Below are positions 24,522-35,469 of a stretch of DNA of 64,000 nt, one piece after another. This DNA is from Atrina japonica. Taxonomy: Eukaryota > Mollusca > Bivalvia > Pterioida > Pinnidae. Location of the stretch: positions 248,001-312,000 of the forward strand of contig BROG01000374.1 in the NCBI GenBank assembly GCA_030159075.1, read 5' to 3'. Each line of letters begins with the position of its first letter. Within the stretch, counting starts at the first letter, position 1. The translations under genes were made by a program, and so were the position numbers. The notes under the pieces were generated by a model. It was not told the origin of the DNA and searched no databases. It worked only from the letters and a program-made list of their open reading frames with translations.

Positions 24522-25150
24522 TCTACCCAAGTCAATACAATAATCTATAACATGCACAACTTACACAATCTAATACATCTATGATATATGCAAGCTATTT
24601 AAAGTCATCTTTGTTAACTACAACGTAGCAAGTCAATATAACTTTTGACAGTCTACCCCAAGTCAACATTATAATTGAATACCTCTTCACAAGTCAATAA
24701 AATAATTATATAACCTCTACCCAGGTCAATACAATAATTCATAACCTGCACAACTTACAAATCAAACACAACTATGATATAATATTATGTAAGCTAATTA
24801 AAGTCGTCTTTGTTAACTACCATGTCAATATAACTTTTTAAAGTCTATCCCAGGTCAACATAATAATTGAATACCTCTTCCAAAGTCAATACAATGAGTA
24901 AATACCCCTTAACAAGTCAATACAATGTTTGAATACCTCTTCCCAAGTCAATAAAATGTTTGAATACCTCTTCCCAAGTTAATACAATGAGTGAATACCT
25001 CTTCCCAAGTCAATACAATGAGTGAATACCCCTTTTCAAGCCAATACAATGTTTGAGTACCCCTTCCCAAGTCAATACAATGATTGAATACCCCTTCCCA
25101 AGTCAATACAATGTTTGAATACCTGTTTTCACGTCAATACAATGATTTAT
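24522..25150. repeat. Nested tandem repeats: 195-bp doublet running into a 31-bp array
   Basis: CTACCC(A)AGTCAATACAATAA begins copies at 24,522 and 24,717 (period 195; both contain CACAACTTACA, TCTTTGTTAACTAC, GTCAATATAACTTTT and TTGAATACCTCTTC). From about 24,880 the last segment alone, (C/A)AAGTCAATACAATG plus NNTGAATACC(C/T)CTTCC, is amplified at a 31-bp spacing about nine times. Confidence 0.85.
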
Positions 25151-25875
25151 CATCTGCACAAGTCAAGTGATGGTGAACACTGGTCAGGAAAAAGAATGTA
25201 TAACAGGTACTCCTATCATACAACATCTAAAACAAAAAACAAGAGAGAAAAAATTTATGTCTATCCACTGACATGATCCCAGATATAAAAATCAGAACTA
25301 AAATCATAAACTTAAATCAAGACTGAGAAATCTGCCTTCAGAAATAATTCCATTTTGTCAAAGGAGTATTTATAACTTGCACAAATACAGACAAACATCT
25401 TGAAAATTACAATGTATGTACCCAATACATGTACATACCCCACCTTCTACCAATAAACAAACAAGTAAATACATATTAGCAGGCATTGATGTGATGGGCT
25501 GATTTAACATTGTTCTCATTTTTAAACCGATTTGTATGATTAAGTCAGATATATGTACCAATTTATGCAGAGATAAAACAAGTAAAGTACTAGTGTTCAA
25601 CCTGACCCAGTTCAAGGTGACCGTGGCAACACATGTACAGCAGAAGGATAGTTTGCTTTGTTCTTCTCTTATTAGATAGAAAAAAAAACAAATTACTGAG
25701 TAATCAAAAGTTAAATTTTTGTTAATCTTCGAGGAATATTTCACATTTTTATATATGGAGCAACAGAAGAATGACCTGATAAAGTGTACAAGGAAGTCTT
25801 TGAGAAGTGAAATCGTATTATTTTCCACATAATGAATTCAGCAAGTAAGGCTTGAACTCTTGTCAACTTAAGAGA
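25151..25875. other. Non-coding stretch containing the longest left-hand open frame
   Basis: A 152-codon minus frame (25,370-25,828) is rich in Leu, Cys, Ser and Ile and shows no domain, no purine-first codon bias and no flanking splice sites. I judge it a chance frame, but it is the longest in the first 40 kb. Confidence 0.4.
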
Positions 25876-26035
25876 TACAGTGGAAACTGTCTTCAATATC
25901 TTAAAAAGCCACCTGTCTTTTGAGACCACATTTTGAAAACTATTCAGTTAAATATCTCTCTATATAAAACCTCTTTTGAGAGTCCACATTTCAGTGGCAG
26001 AAAGGGTAGTGATCTCTCAAGGCAGTTTTCAATGT
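25876..26035. mobile_element. TACAGTG-family MITE, subfamily 1, near full length
   Basis: Left end TACAGTGGAAACTGTCTTCA, right end AAGGCAGTTTTCAATGTA, with CCACCTGTCTTTTGAGACCA, TTCAGTTAAATATCTCT and CATTTCAGTGGCAGAAAGGG inside: the family palindrome in the reverse order of the copy at 8,956. Confidence 0.8.
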
Positions 26036-26119
26036 ATTTAATAATGGTTACCATAAAAATAAGTCACTCTGACACAAAGACCAAGCACACAACCTGACCC
26101 TGAAACCAGCCTACAAACT

Positions 26120-26470
26120 TGACAATAAAGCACACACTAACACACAATAACATGGCACACACTAACACATAATAACATGGCACACACTAACATCCACAAC
26201 AACATGGCACACACTAACATCCACAATAACATGGCACACACTAACACCCACAATAACATGGCATACACTAACACCCACAACAACATGACACATACTAAAA
26301 CACATAACGACATGGTACACACTAACATGTAACGAAATGACACAAAAACATGGCACACACTAACACACAATAACATAGCACACATTAACACACAATAACA
26401 TGCCACACTAACACAACACACAGTAACAGACAATAACACAGCACACACTAACACACATGTACATTGCACA
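26120..26470. repeat. Tandem repeat, about 27-bp CA-rich unit
   Basis: ACATGGCACACACTAACA(C/T) plus CACAATA recurs about a dozen times with drift; it degrades at both ends. It makes long Cys/Val/Leu-rich minus frames (26,137-26,508) that are repeat artefacts. It lies within 350 bp of the candidate exon at 26,780, in its first intron if that exon is real. Confidence 0.9.
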
Positions 26471-26773
26471 TACACACACAATTTACAAGTATAATCATAC
26501 ACAAACAATATATGATCACTATATACCTTACATTCCTATATACTCCTATTTTCATCATTAATTTTTTTCCAAATATTACACCTAAGAGTCATAAGGATAC
26601 AGACCACAATAACACTTGTGATCTCTTTATATACCGGTAATAAGAAAAAACAACATATCATAACATCCTGTGATTAGTATCAGACATCTGACATGTTAAA
26701 CCCATTGAACACTATATATACATCATATGTACCTATGCTTATCACATCTATATAGTAACAATGATATTAACAT

Positions 26774-26779
26774 ACTTAC
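26774..26779 (-). other. Splice donor, GTAAGT
   Basis: The complement of ACTTAC. On the minus strand the exon ends TTTGTTAA and the intron begins GTAAGTATG, a full consensus donor. Confidence 0.55.
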
Positions 26780-27012
26780 TTAACAAACTTGTATGAATTT
26801 GACCAGCCGCACGGCCGATACTGGTGATTTTTGTAATCGTCAGGTAGCATCCCAAACGCTGGATCATAATACTGCATCACATAGTAATGTGGGCCCAAGT
26901 GGTCAAAATCGGTCGTAGGTGATGAAACATAAACACCACTGGGTTGATTTGTAGTGGGGGCTGTGGTGGTAGCCATCCAGGAATAAGAAGTTGGTCTTAC
27001 AATGGTATGCAT
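26780..27012 (-). CDS. Candidate 5' coding exon of an unidentified minus-strand gene
   Basis: ATG at 27,010-27,012 (A at -3) opens 77 codons plus two bases up to the consensus GTAAGT donor; the frame would hit TAA only inside the intron. The sequence is richer in G+C than its flanks. The N-terminal part is Thr/Pro/Ser-rich (MATTTAPTTNQPSGVYVSS from the second Met), followed by an aromatic, Asp-containing segment with HYYVMQYYDPAFGMLPDDY and then YRPCGWSNSYKFV. There is no signal peptide or membrane segment. This low-complexity, Tyr-rich N-terminus would suit a regulatory protein or an intrinsically disordered leader, but I recognise no family. An acceptor-like TTTTACAACAG lies 12 bp upstream of the ATG, so it might instead be exon 2. 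Downstream exons are not confidently found. Confidence 0.5.
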
Positions 27013-27300
27013 TGTTTCAGCAGTCTGTTGTAAAATTGGTCACGTTCACCACAAAATGTGTATAGTGCACCTCACCAGTGTAGGTTCATGGTTAAATATC
27101 TCGACCAACTTGGCATATGAATATTAATCGGTCATCGCAAAGTGTGCACATTCACTTAACTAAGCCAGCTGATCTTAAGCTGTCCAGAGGTAAATATACA
27201 GATTAAAACACCTGTTTGCTTTCCACTCTCTTAATACAAATGTATATACTGGGAGAAATCAGTGAGAGGGTACATGTAGATGTACATTCATCGATAAAAT

Positions 27301-27342
27301 AAAACGTCATGAAACTGAATCATTTTCGTTCAGAACCACGTG
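27301..27342. promoter_or_regulatory. Possible regulatory sites upstream of the candidate exon
   Basis: ATGACGTTT (minus strand, 27,301-27,310) and a palindromic E-box CACGTG (27,337-27,342) lie about 300 bp upstream of the 26,780-27,012 exon on its 5' side. Single short motifs; their role is inference. Confidence 0.2.
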
Positions 27343-28416
27343 TTGGGTTCACTGACAAGAACCCAGTGACACTTCAAAGATAAAATGTCAATCAGTTGAT
27401 TATATGCACATCTTTTACCTGTGGTATATCATATATTCACATGTAGGTCACAAAGTCTTTGCTTTATGCCTCGTAATTTTTTTTTCTCCTAAAGAAACAA
27501 ACTTAATGGCATAAAAAACACCTGGAATGTACCAACGGACTGCTGAAATTGATGATCTCCTTTCTTCTTAATTATCACCCGACATCTCTATCCACAGAAC
27601 AAATTTTTTTTTAAATGTACATTGTATATAAATTTAAAAGTTAGTTTAACAATCTGGATCAGATGCTACAATGATACGTGTATGCTTGTTGTCCCAGCAA
27701 CTTAGAATAGAAGGACTTCAAAGATTACGTACAGATTACGACATCTGTTTAACAGCTTCTCACCTGAACATAGAATTTTCACCAGTTGACAGGTCCATGT
27801 ACAAAATTACATAAAAGCATATTATTGCAGTCCTTTGAATTTCTGCATTAAGAAATAGATAATTCACTCTGGTAATAAAATTAAGTGGTTTAACACCATA
27901 GCATAACAACATTGTAATTATACCTACATAAGCTAATGAGATCATGGTTTTACAAGTTTCACTGACAATGCCAGAAACTACTACTTTAAACTGGTTACCG
28001 CTGCCTTCCTAACTTAAATGTTCTTTCTAAAATGACAAAACATGAATTTGATGGGGTCATTGCCATCGTTGTCATCATCAGCCTGTGTCATATATTATAT
28101 ATACGGGTCATCAGAAACACACACGCTTGACACACACAAAATCAACAACAACAAAAATCCATTAATAGTGAGTGCTCAATGCATATACGTATAATACTGT
28201 TACTAAAATGGTTAACCAAGTAGTACTAGTATAATTAAGGTACTTGTCAATACACCGGTACCTGGTTTAAGTATCAGATGACGAAATATGAAGTAAGTGT
28301 TAGAACAATATAGATGTAAATTACATTTAACATTGGATCAAATAAATGAAACTTGTAATACTAAAACCATTTTTACTGTATATGGTTTCATCCCTTCAAA
28401 AAGCACACACATACAG
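27343..28416. other. Non-coding stretch
   Basis: A 61-codon minus frame at 27,760-27,945 looks random. No element with defined ends was found. Confidence 0.45.
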
Positions 28417-28860
28417 ACTGAATGACTGACAGAAAACAGATAAATACCAGTAGATAGATAATAAAGAGTTAGTTAAATAATTAATTAGACACAGAAAGAC
28501 AAACTGACAATATAGATAGACAGACAAGACAAATCTAGACACACAGACAGATAATAAAGAGTTAAATAATTACAGACAAAATAGATAGACAGACAAGACA
28601 GATATAGACACACAGACAGATAATAAAGAGTTAAATAATTAATTAGACAAAGATAGACATACAGACAAGATAGAGATCTAGACACACAGACAGATAGATA
28701 ATAAATTTAGTTAATTAGTTAGATAAAAAGTTAGTTATTTAGTTAAACACAAACAGACATACAGACAAAATAGATAGACAGACAAGACAGATAGAGATCT
28801 AGACACACAGACAGATAATAAAAAGTTAGTTAATTAGTTAGACACAGATAGACAAAACAG
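28417..28860. repeat. Imperfect GACA/GATA-rich tandem array
   Basis: Blocks of ACACAGACAGATAATAAA, AGTTA(A)(A/G)TTAATTA and GACAGACAAGACAGATA alternate with a period of roughly 65 to 75 bp over about six cycles. Confidence 0.85.
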
Positions 28861-28864
28861 ACAA

Positions 28865-29025
28865 AACAGTCAAACTTGCTTTGGAGACCACCTGGTCATA
28901 AAGACTGTTTTGCGCTGTCACCAATGGTACCATTTGTGTACAAATCAACCTCTATATAAAGACCACCTGACTATAAAGACTGGTTTTGTTGTATCCTTAT
29001 CCTTATATATACAAGTTGCACTGTA
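28865..29025 (+). mobile_element. TACAGTG-family MITE, subfamily 2
   Basis: AACAGTCAAACTTGCTTTGG to ACAAGTTGCACTGTA, with TGGTCATAAAGACTG and TGTACAAATCAACCTCTATA inside, collinear with the copy at 13,388. Confidence 0.8.
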
Positions 29026-29059
29026 CTTTAATTTTTCTTTCAGATGCAAATCAGATGTT

Positions 29060-29340
29060 TGATTTGTTTATTGTTGTTTAACATCCCACTCAAGAATCTT
29101 TCACTCATATGGAGACGTCACCAAATGCAGGTGAAGGGTTTCAAATTTTAGCCTATGCTTGGCACTTACGGCCATTGAGCAGTGAGGGTTCTTTAACGTG
29201 CTGACACCTACTGTAACACAAACCTCGGTTTTTACTGTCTCATCTGAAGGACAGGAAACCAACCTGCCTTTGGATGGACTCAAACTCACAACCTCACAAT
29301 CAAGAGTTGAGCATGCTACGGCTAAGCCAGGTTGGCTCAA
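29060..29340 (-). mobile_element. tRNA-derived SINE, family A, full length
   Basis: ATTTGTTTATTGTTGTTTAA at the left; body words CATATGGAGACGTCACCAAA, GCAGTGAGGGTTCTTTAACG, AGGAAACCAACCTGC; ends in the complement of the tRNA head (GGACTCAAACTCACAACC, AGCCAGGTTGGCTCA). Frames at 29,101-29,407 are artefacts of this element. Confidence 0.9.
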
Positions 29341-29891
29341 GGTTCATTCATCACAAGAAAAAGAGAAACAAGCCCCAAAATTGCTTCAGTTTTTTTTTAG
29401 TAAGTAAGTAAGAGTATAAGAGTATAGATACAAACTGATTTATTTTGGCCCCAAATATTTTGTATTGGTAATTGTCATTTGGATCCAATGTTAAGGCAGC
29501 TATAAATTGGAGTCTGCAGCACCCCATTGTACCTGTGTGATTAAACATGCATGTATCAGCTGTAACTGGCATCTGGTAACAGGACATGAGGGTGTCCTGT
29601 TTACATGTATGTCTATGTTGTTTCCAAAATCAGATTAGCCAGTTTTAAACTGGGTCACAAATTACACAACACTACAGAAGTTGTCAGATCCTGATCATTG
29701 CCTGTAGTCAATTCATTCTCATCACTGTCAAATGATAAAATCATATATATGACAGACTCTAGAGCAATAAAATAAACATATTTTAATACAGGTAGGTACT
29801 CCTAGTTCCAGTATGTTTTGTTGTTTATTTATAAACACAACAAATTTGACAATGTATGCGGTATTGCACCATGTAATGCAATTTCTGTATG
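29341..29891. other. Non-coding stretch
   Basis: No supported exon or element. Confidence 0.5.
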
Positions 29892-30167
29892 TACAGAGAC
29901 AGTGTTAAATCTAGGACAATATACAAGGGGGCCAGACGGGCTCATGCTATTAAAATCAAGGGGCCATTTTAATTGCGGCATGTCTGATTTCAGCGGGCCA
30001 TTGACGCAATGGCGCGGCTTAGATTGAACACTGCATAGAAACAACTTGTGTGAGACTACCATCTGAGAACCACTCAGTTAAATGATCCTTAAATAAAACA
30101 TCTTTTATGGAACCACCTGCCATGGAAGATCACAGATTATCGGTATCTCATGACAGGTTCCACTGTA
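29892..30167. mobile_element. TACAGTG-family MITE split by a hAT-like insertion
   Basis: The left scrap TACAGAGA (29,892-29,899) resumes after the insertion as CATAGAAACAACTTGTGTGA and continues with CTCAGTTAAATGATC to GACAGGTTCCACTGTA. Removing 29,900-30,041 gives a normal MITE start. Confidence 0.6.
29900..30033. mobile_element. hAT-like MITE, 134 bp
   Basis: Begins CAGTGTTAAATCTAGG and ends CTTAGATTGAACACTG, 16-bp inverted termini with two mismatches. It is more GC-rich than its surroundings (GGGGGCCAGACGGGCTCATG, GCGGGCCATTGACGC). Flanking 8-mers TACAGAGA and CATAGAAA could be a decayed 8-bp target duplication, as hAT elements make. No transposase. Confidence 0.65.
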
Positions 30168-30408
30168 ACTTTAATATTAACCCAATGTACATGTTTATAT
30201 GTAAGTAAAGTTTAAGTATGGATGTATGTTTAAAAGAATATATGTGTATGTAAATGTATGTACAGGTACATGGATGTAATATATACATGTATATACATGT
30301 ACAATGTAGGTTGTATAAATATAGTGGATATTGTCATGTCAGATGGTCAATAAAATGAGGTTCTACTGAAAGATTTAACTTAAAGGTTTTCTAAATGTTA
30401 TTTTACAA

Positions 30409-30657
30409 TACAACACAGGTGATCTCTCAAGACAGGTTCAAATGTGTTTGTGTGTCTTCCATTACTTTATACAGTGGAACGTGTCTTGAGAGACCACTCC
30501 TTCTGCCACTAAAATGTGGTATCTCAAGACAGGTGGTCTCTCATAAGAGATTTTATCTGAAGGATCACTTAATTACAGTAAGTGGTTTTCAGAATGTGGT
30601 CTAAAAAGATAGGTGTTCCCTCATGGAAGTGGTCTTTCAAGACAGGTTTCAAGTGTG
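30409..30657. mobile_element. TACAGTG-family MITE, subfamily 1, plus a half copy
   Basis: A right-end half copy (ACACAGGTGATCTCTCAAGA to about 30,445) is followed by a fuller copy from TACAGTGGAACGTGTCTTGA (30,470) with CCACTAAAATGTGGTATCTC and TCAAGACAGGTGGTCTCTCA to TCTTTCAAGACAGGTTTCAA (about 30,657). Confidence 0.75.
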
Positions 30658-30689
30658 TATATGTACACAGCTTCTTCTTTTTTTTGTTA

Positions 30690-30711
30690 GTGTGTGTGTG
30701 TGTGTGTGTGT

Positions 30712-30758
<47 letters not shown>
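30690..30758. repeat. (TG)n/(TA)n microsatellite
   Basis: TG block, TACATACA, then about 40 bp of TA alternation. It causes spurious Tyr-Ile repeat frames. Confidence 0.95.
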
Positions 30759-30759
<1 letters not shown>

Positions 30760-32018
30760 CCTCTACCAGCTGTTTACAAAAATGGGATATATTTCAGTCA
30801 AGTACTGTCAGTTGCCTTTCTATATCAAGATAGAAATTTTTATTGTTTGTTAGAAATTGACAAGTAGAGAGTTCATATAATCTATATCATTCACAAGTTC
30901 TAGCAAACTGAAATGTATTTTGTGATAAATATAATCAAGTACCGGTATGCACATTTTCAAAATCAGCCTTGTATACACGTGTTGCGATAAGCTGTATATC
31001 AGAGGATTGATTTATATACCTTCCCTATAAGTGACATATTCTCTTACACATATTTTATAAATAATCGTAGAGTGCACACTTTTCAAGTTGATGACAGAGT
31101 TAAGAAGTCTTACTGAAAGTGGACACCCAACGTCTTATTTTTTATTTTAAAGGTCACTGGCCTGACATGAAGAATTAGGAAATAAGAAACCCCATATATA
31201 TCTGACATAGAATTCTGTCACTTGCTGTGTGTGTACTACTGAAAGGTTTGGGGATACATTGTAAATACACCCCCTCCCCAACATAAAAAACTCACATCCA
31301 TTATATGATAAAATAAACTTGCTGATTTTGGCATTAAATACCAGTTAAAGACACAAACTATATATACTGTATGTAGATCTTAACTGTGAAAGATGAAACC
31401 ATCTGAACTTTGTCAGTAGAATTTGATATTTACAGCCCTTGTTCTGTAAAATTTCATTATTTTCAGTTTTCTGGAAGTAGGAACATGACTACACATGACC
31501 AGATAAGACTGACTAAGCCTAGCATCCACAAATTTCACACACATTCAATCAAAACCTTGATAACACAGTGACTGGTGTCATTGTCACCAGCAATATCACT
31601 GAAAGAACCAGTTAAAGATGTACACTTGGAAATGTTTGTCTTTGGTTATTTTCACCTTTTTAGACAGAAAATCCGCATTCTTTACCACTTCTTAAAGCAA
31701 TATGAGCTGTTCTAGGTGTAAAATTTTACATGTCCATTTTATGTACAGGCAATATTTTATTTAATATATATATATATCCCAAAGAGACAATCTGGTGGTT
31801 AAAATAACAAATGCATGCATATAATTGTAACAATCTTGCCAAACGTAACCAGTAACATAAGTTTTTGTTTGTCCGCCATTACTCAGGACATTGCAAATAA
31901 ACTTGCGATAAATTTTACGAAGATTACCGAGTGTCTAATAAGCATGTTCTATTTGCAGTTAATACATATTCTATTCTTATTACCTGTTGTGTTTATATTT
32001 GTACATCATCATTTCATT
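30759..32018. other. Non-coding stretch
   Basis: No supported exon. A good acceptor-like TTCTATTTGCAG ends at 31,958, but the frame of the following candidate meets a stop at once (31,960-31,962), so it does not define that exon. Confidence 0.45.
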
Positions 32019-32065
32019 TCAAAACATTCCCGTTTCTGATATTGTCCACGTGCCATATATATCAG

Positions 32066-32175
32066 ATGATCTCAACCCATTTTTAACTTGTCCCATCGCA
32101 TCCTCGGTTTTATCATTCTTGACACATGAACTGCCCAACTTCACCGGACATGGAGGCACGATCATAAAATATGAG
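32066..32175 (+). CDS. Candidate internal exon, strand uncertain
   Basis: An acceptor-like ATATATCAG (ends 32,065) and a donor-like GAG/GTACGC (32,176) bound 110 bp that read without a stop in one phase (DDLNPFLTCPIASSV then SFLTHELPNFTGHGG, ending IIKYE). The segment is GC-richer than its flanks. The complementary strand is also open from an ATG at 32,163-32,165 to TGA 32,019-32,021, with about 68% purine-first codons (begins MIVPPCPVKLGSSC), and is an equally good candidate. I recognise neither product. It may be an exon on one strand, or a conserved part of a transposable element. Confidence 0.3.
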
Positions 32176-33002
32176 GTACGCATAGTTTTCACAGTTAAAT
32201 TGTTTTGATTTCGGCATTGTCAGCATTCATTTTAGGGTAACTTTAATGATTGGAAAAATTCTTTTAGGGGCCTTATATATTTATTGATATATCATCAGAT
32301 TTACTTCAGGTATTTAAAATAGCATTAAAAAGCACATATTTTACACAATGCATATATTTCCCAATAAAAATCACATCCTGTATTTAAAAAGTAAAGATAA
32401 AAAACATAAAAATCGCCCGAGTTTAACATACATGTAAGTGGACTGTGTCAAGGGCCGAGATTGCTGATAGCCCGAGACTGTAAAGGACGGAGATCTCCCT
32501 GACCTAATTATGAAGCACATTTGATATGGCGAAAGAGGTTACCTGAAAGGTCATTGCATACGGAAATACAGCCAGAATTTTTAATATACTGGAAAACTCA
32601 AATTTTTATAAAACATAATTTCGAAAAGAAGATCTTTTACAATGCTTCACATCTTTGATAATAAACTTGAACACAAATTTTATCATATTTTCATCTATAT
32701 GTCATGGGACAAAAATCATCATTGCGACAGCTTATATCGCTTTAAATTCAACTTAAATTATCATAATCATTATCGATGGCATGTTTCAAGTTATTCAACT
32801 TGGAATTTTTGTTTTCATGACAGTTTTAAGTCTCATCCAACACTTCTGACGCTGAGCACTTTGCAAAGGAAAAGTTACTACCTATCATTAATTTAATCCC
32901 TTCAAACCACAGACCATAATGGACTCTTCTATTACAATAAAGCAGAGGATGCCATTATCTTGATTAAGATACTTAGGGTTATAAGGATCAAGAAGTCTCG
33001 TG
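32176..33002. other. Non-coding stretch
   Basis: A frame at 32,642-32,896 (plus) shows no coding bias. A weak match to the TTAACCCC element lies at 32,891-32,930. Confidence 0.45.
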
Positions 33003-33082
33003 TATGTCCCTAAGCTGGGATTCAAACCCATGTATTATGACATGCTAGGTGAAAACTTTAGTGAACTGAGCCACAGCAAGCA
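33003..33082 (-). mobile_element. tRNA-like SINE head, fragment
   Basis: On the minus strand TGTGGCTCAGTTCACTAAAG is A-box-like and GGGTTTGAATCCCAGC is B-box-like, about 40 bp apart. Not a tRNA gene: arms do not pair well and no body follows. Confidence 0.55.
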
Positions 33083-34084
33083 GATGCTATAAATCTTGAT
33101 AATAAAACAAAGTCATTATATGAACAGGCAGGTTTACAGGCTGTATTACTGTATTAAGGTGGTTTCAAAACCTTACATGACTTCTGATTAAGTTAAAATT
33201 TATAATACATGTATTTGTAAAAAAGAAAATGTGTGGGTGTGTAACTGTATGCATCCATGATCACAATTTGAATAAAACATTTTTGTGTATAATGTGAAAC
33301 ATTAAACCACACATTGTCTTCTAATACCTGTGTATGTGTGTTAGTGCAGTGTAGAACTACTAACAGCAAAGTGAATTGTAGTGAATGCCAAATTATTTTA
33401 CTATACAATAAATATCAAAGGTCTGGAACAGAGGTATATATGAAACCTAACCCAATTATGTATATCAAACTGTCAAAATTAAATGTCATCAGTGAGGAAT
33501 GTCATCTGAAACACTATAGGCCCTTTATCAACTCAACCTCCGTCAGCTAACAGTAGTTACCAAGAATCTAAAGACATAATGTGTGTGTTATTTGTGTGTT
33601 ATTTTTATTTGTTTCAATCTTTTTTATTTGCTGTTGGGGAGGAGGGCCGAGGCAAACTTGTTCAAAAGATTTGGCATCCATCAGGGTTTTGATCTGTATA
33701 ATATCCCAAGTGGGATCTAGATGGAGTTCTGTCAATGACTACAGTAATGTGCAATATATAAGTTCCTAAGATATGTTTACCCATTGCCTATTTTATATAA
33801 AACTGCATTTTCCCCAAAATATTCTGAGATGTACTTACAGCTGAATTTTCTTAAAAATTTACACTACTGAATGAAGAACTTTTAGCACTTTCATTTTGAT
33901 ATAATTTATTCAATAAGTTCAAAGTTTTTTAAAAATGATACATGTAGTTTAAACTTGAATCTGATTTTCAAATGTCTCATATTACACAAATCTAAAGCTT
34001 ACTTAAAACATAAAATGAATGTTTATATTTTCTACTTTTATTCTACTTTTTTCCTTATTCTTTTTTTGTTGTTGTTGTTGTTCA
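33083..34084. other. Non-coding stretch
   Basis: Short frames at 33,193-33,769 look random. A GC-rich patch GGGGAGGAGGGCCGAGGC sits near 33,637. Confidence 0.45.
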
Positions 34085-34190
34085 AACACTTTGTGCCACA
34101 CTCATCAATTTTTCAGTTACATTGTGGCAGTCAGTCATTAATGTTGAAGGAGCTTAAGAGCAGGGAAGAGACCACCAATGTTTGTTATCT
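34085..34190 (-). mobile_element. SINE family B, body fragment
   Basis: GTGCCACACTCATCAATTTT, TTCAGTTACATTGTGGCAGT and GAAGAGACCACCAATG match the order seen at 24,152-24,320. Confidence 0.65.
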
Positions 34191-34221
34191 TTAAGAGATA
34201 ACAAAAGTTTTATTGAAAGGA

Positions 34222-34309
34222 TTGTTTAACTAAGTGGTTCACAAACTGTGGTCCCACAGCACAAGACAGGTGATGACAACTGTGGCCTGTCCAGACAGGT
34301 TTCACTGTA
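34222..34309. mobile_element. TACAGTG-family MITE, right half
   Basis: AAGTGGTTCACAAACTGTGG through GACAGGTGATGACA to CCAGACAGGTTTCACTGTA. The left half is absent. Confidence 0.65.
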
Positions 34310-34750
34310 CTAGCAAATAAATGTCACCCAAATAATTCAAAACAAAAATATGATATCCTGCCAACATTTTACTTATCAGAACAAAGACAAACGTCTCCTT
34401 TTATGTTTCCATTTTTTTGAGATATATAATACCTCAGATGTAATGAGAGAAAGCTCACCTTTTATCTCTAAATTACACGTTTTTCAAGTTTACAAAGAAC
34501 AATTTCATTAGTAAGAGTCACCTGTACAAATGTGCATTTACCACAAAATTTTACACAAAAAGTTAACAATTCTACTATAGGAATAAAGTTTCTTCATTAC
34601 TTATTTTCTTTGAGGTCACTATCACAGTGTGGGATTTTAGCAGAGCTACATGTAGTCAGACCACTTAGAAAGAATCAGTTAGATGGTCTTAGTAGTAAGG
34701 CAGTAAGGTTCCATTATACGGTATATGTACATGGACTAGATGGACCAACT

Positions 34751-34805
34751 CTTTTTTTCTTTTTTTGGGGGGGAGGGGGGTGTCTTTTTTTTTGGGGGGG
34801 GGGGG
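34751..34805. repeat. Alternating T and G homopolymer tracts
   Basis: T-runs separate G7 (34,767-34,773), G6 (34,775-34,780) and G12 (34,794-34,805) on the plus strand. The three G-tracts could form a G-quadruplex; lengths may be affected by sequencing error. Confidence 0.85.
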
Positions 34806-35152
34806 TGACCTAGCATCTATAATACAAATATGTACAGTATTAAAATCTAAATTTAAAGGATATATTTTTTGGAACATGTGTTTGTCATACTTTGTTAAGT
34901 CTGTTTACTGCATCAGGAAATAAAAAAAAACTTGTAATTTTTATAAATGCACACTTTTGCCAAAAAATCTACAAGAAATATTTTTGCTCAGCAAAATGTT
35001 ACAAACAATTTGTTAATTACACCTGGAGATGAATTTTAACACTAAGTCTCCATGCATAAAGAACATGCTTGTTAACTAATTCTAGCCAGAAGAGATTATG
35101 GTATATATCAATCAGAGATTTGAAATATAGGGCATAATTCTAAAGGAACTTT

Positions 35153-35156
<4 letters not shown>

Positions 35157-35246
<90 letters not shown>
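35157..35246. repeat. (CT)n/(AT)n compound microsatellite
   Basis: About 47 bp of CT then about 42 bp of AT alternation. Confidence 0.95.
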
Positions 35247-35251
<5 letters not shown>

Positions 35252-35298
35252 TACATGCATATCAATCATTTAAATGCATATTACAAGGAAAGTTATAT

Positions 35299-35469
35299 GG
35301 CAGTTCAATTTCACTCCCATGACAGGACACAAGAAAACCAATCTTTATAGGGAGGTGGTCTTTATATAGATTGATTTGCACACAAATGCTACTACTTGGG
35401 ACAGCGCAAAAAATGGTCTTTGTGACCAGGTGGTCTTTATACACAGGTGATAAAGCAGGTTTTACTGTA
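35299..35469 (-). mobile_element. TACAGTG-family MITE, subfamily 2
   Basis: GGCAGTTCAATTTCACTCCC at the left; TCTTTATAGGGAGGTGGTCT, GATTGATTTGCACACAAATG, GACCAGGTGGTCTTTATACA inside; GCAGGTTTTACTGTA at the right. Same orientation as 8,056. Confidence 0.75.

Noticed and set aside
25370..25828. 152-codon minus-strand frame
   Set aside because: No codon-position bias, domain or splice sites; no repeat in it either, so it is kept only as a note in the stretch entry.
26137..26508. 123-codon Cys/Val-rich minus frame
   Set aside because: It lies wholly in the 27-bp CA-rich tandem array.
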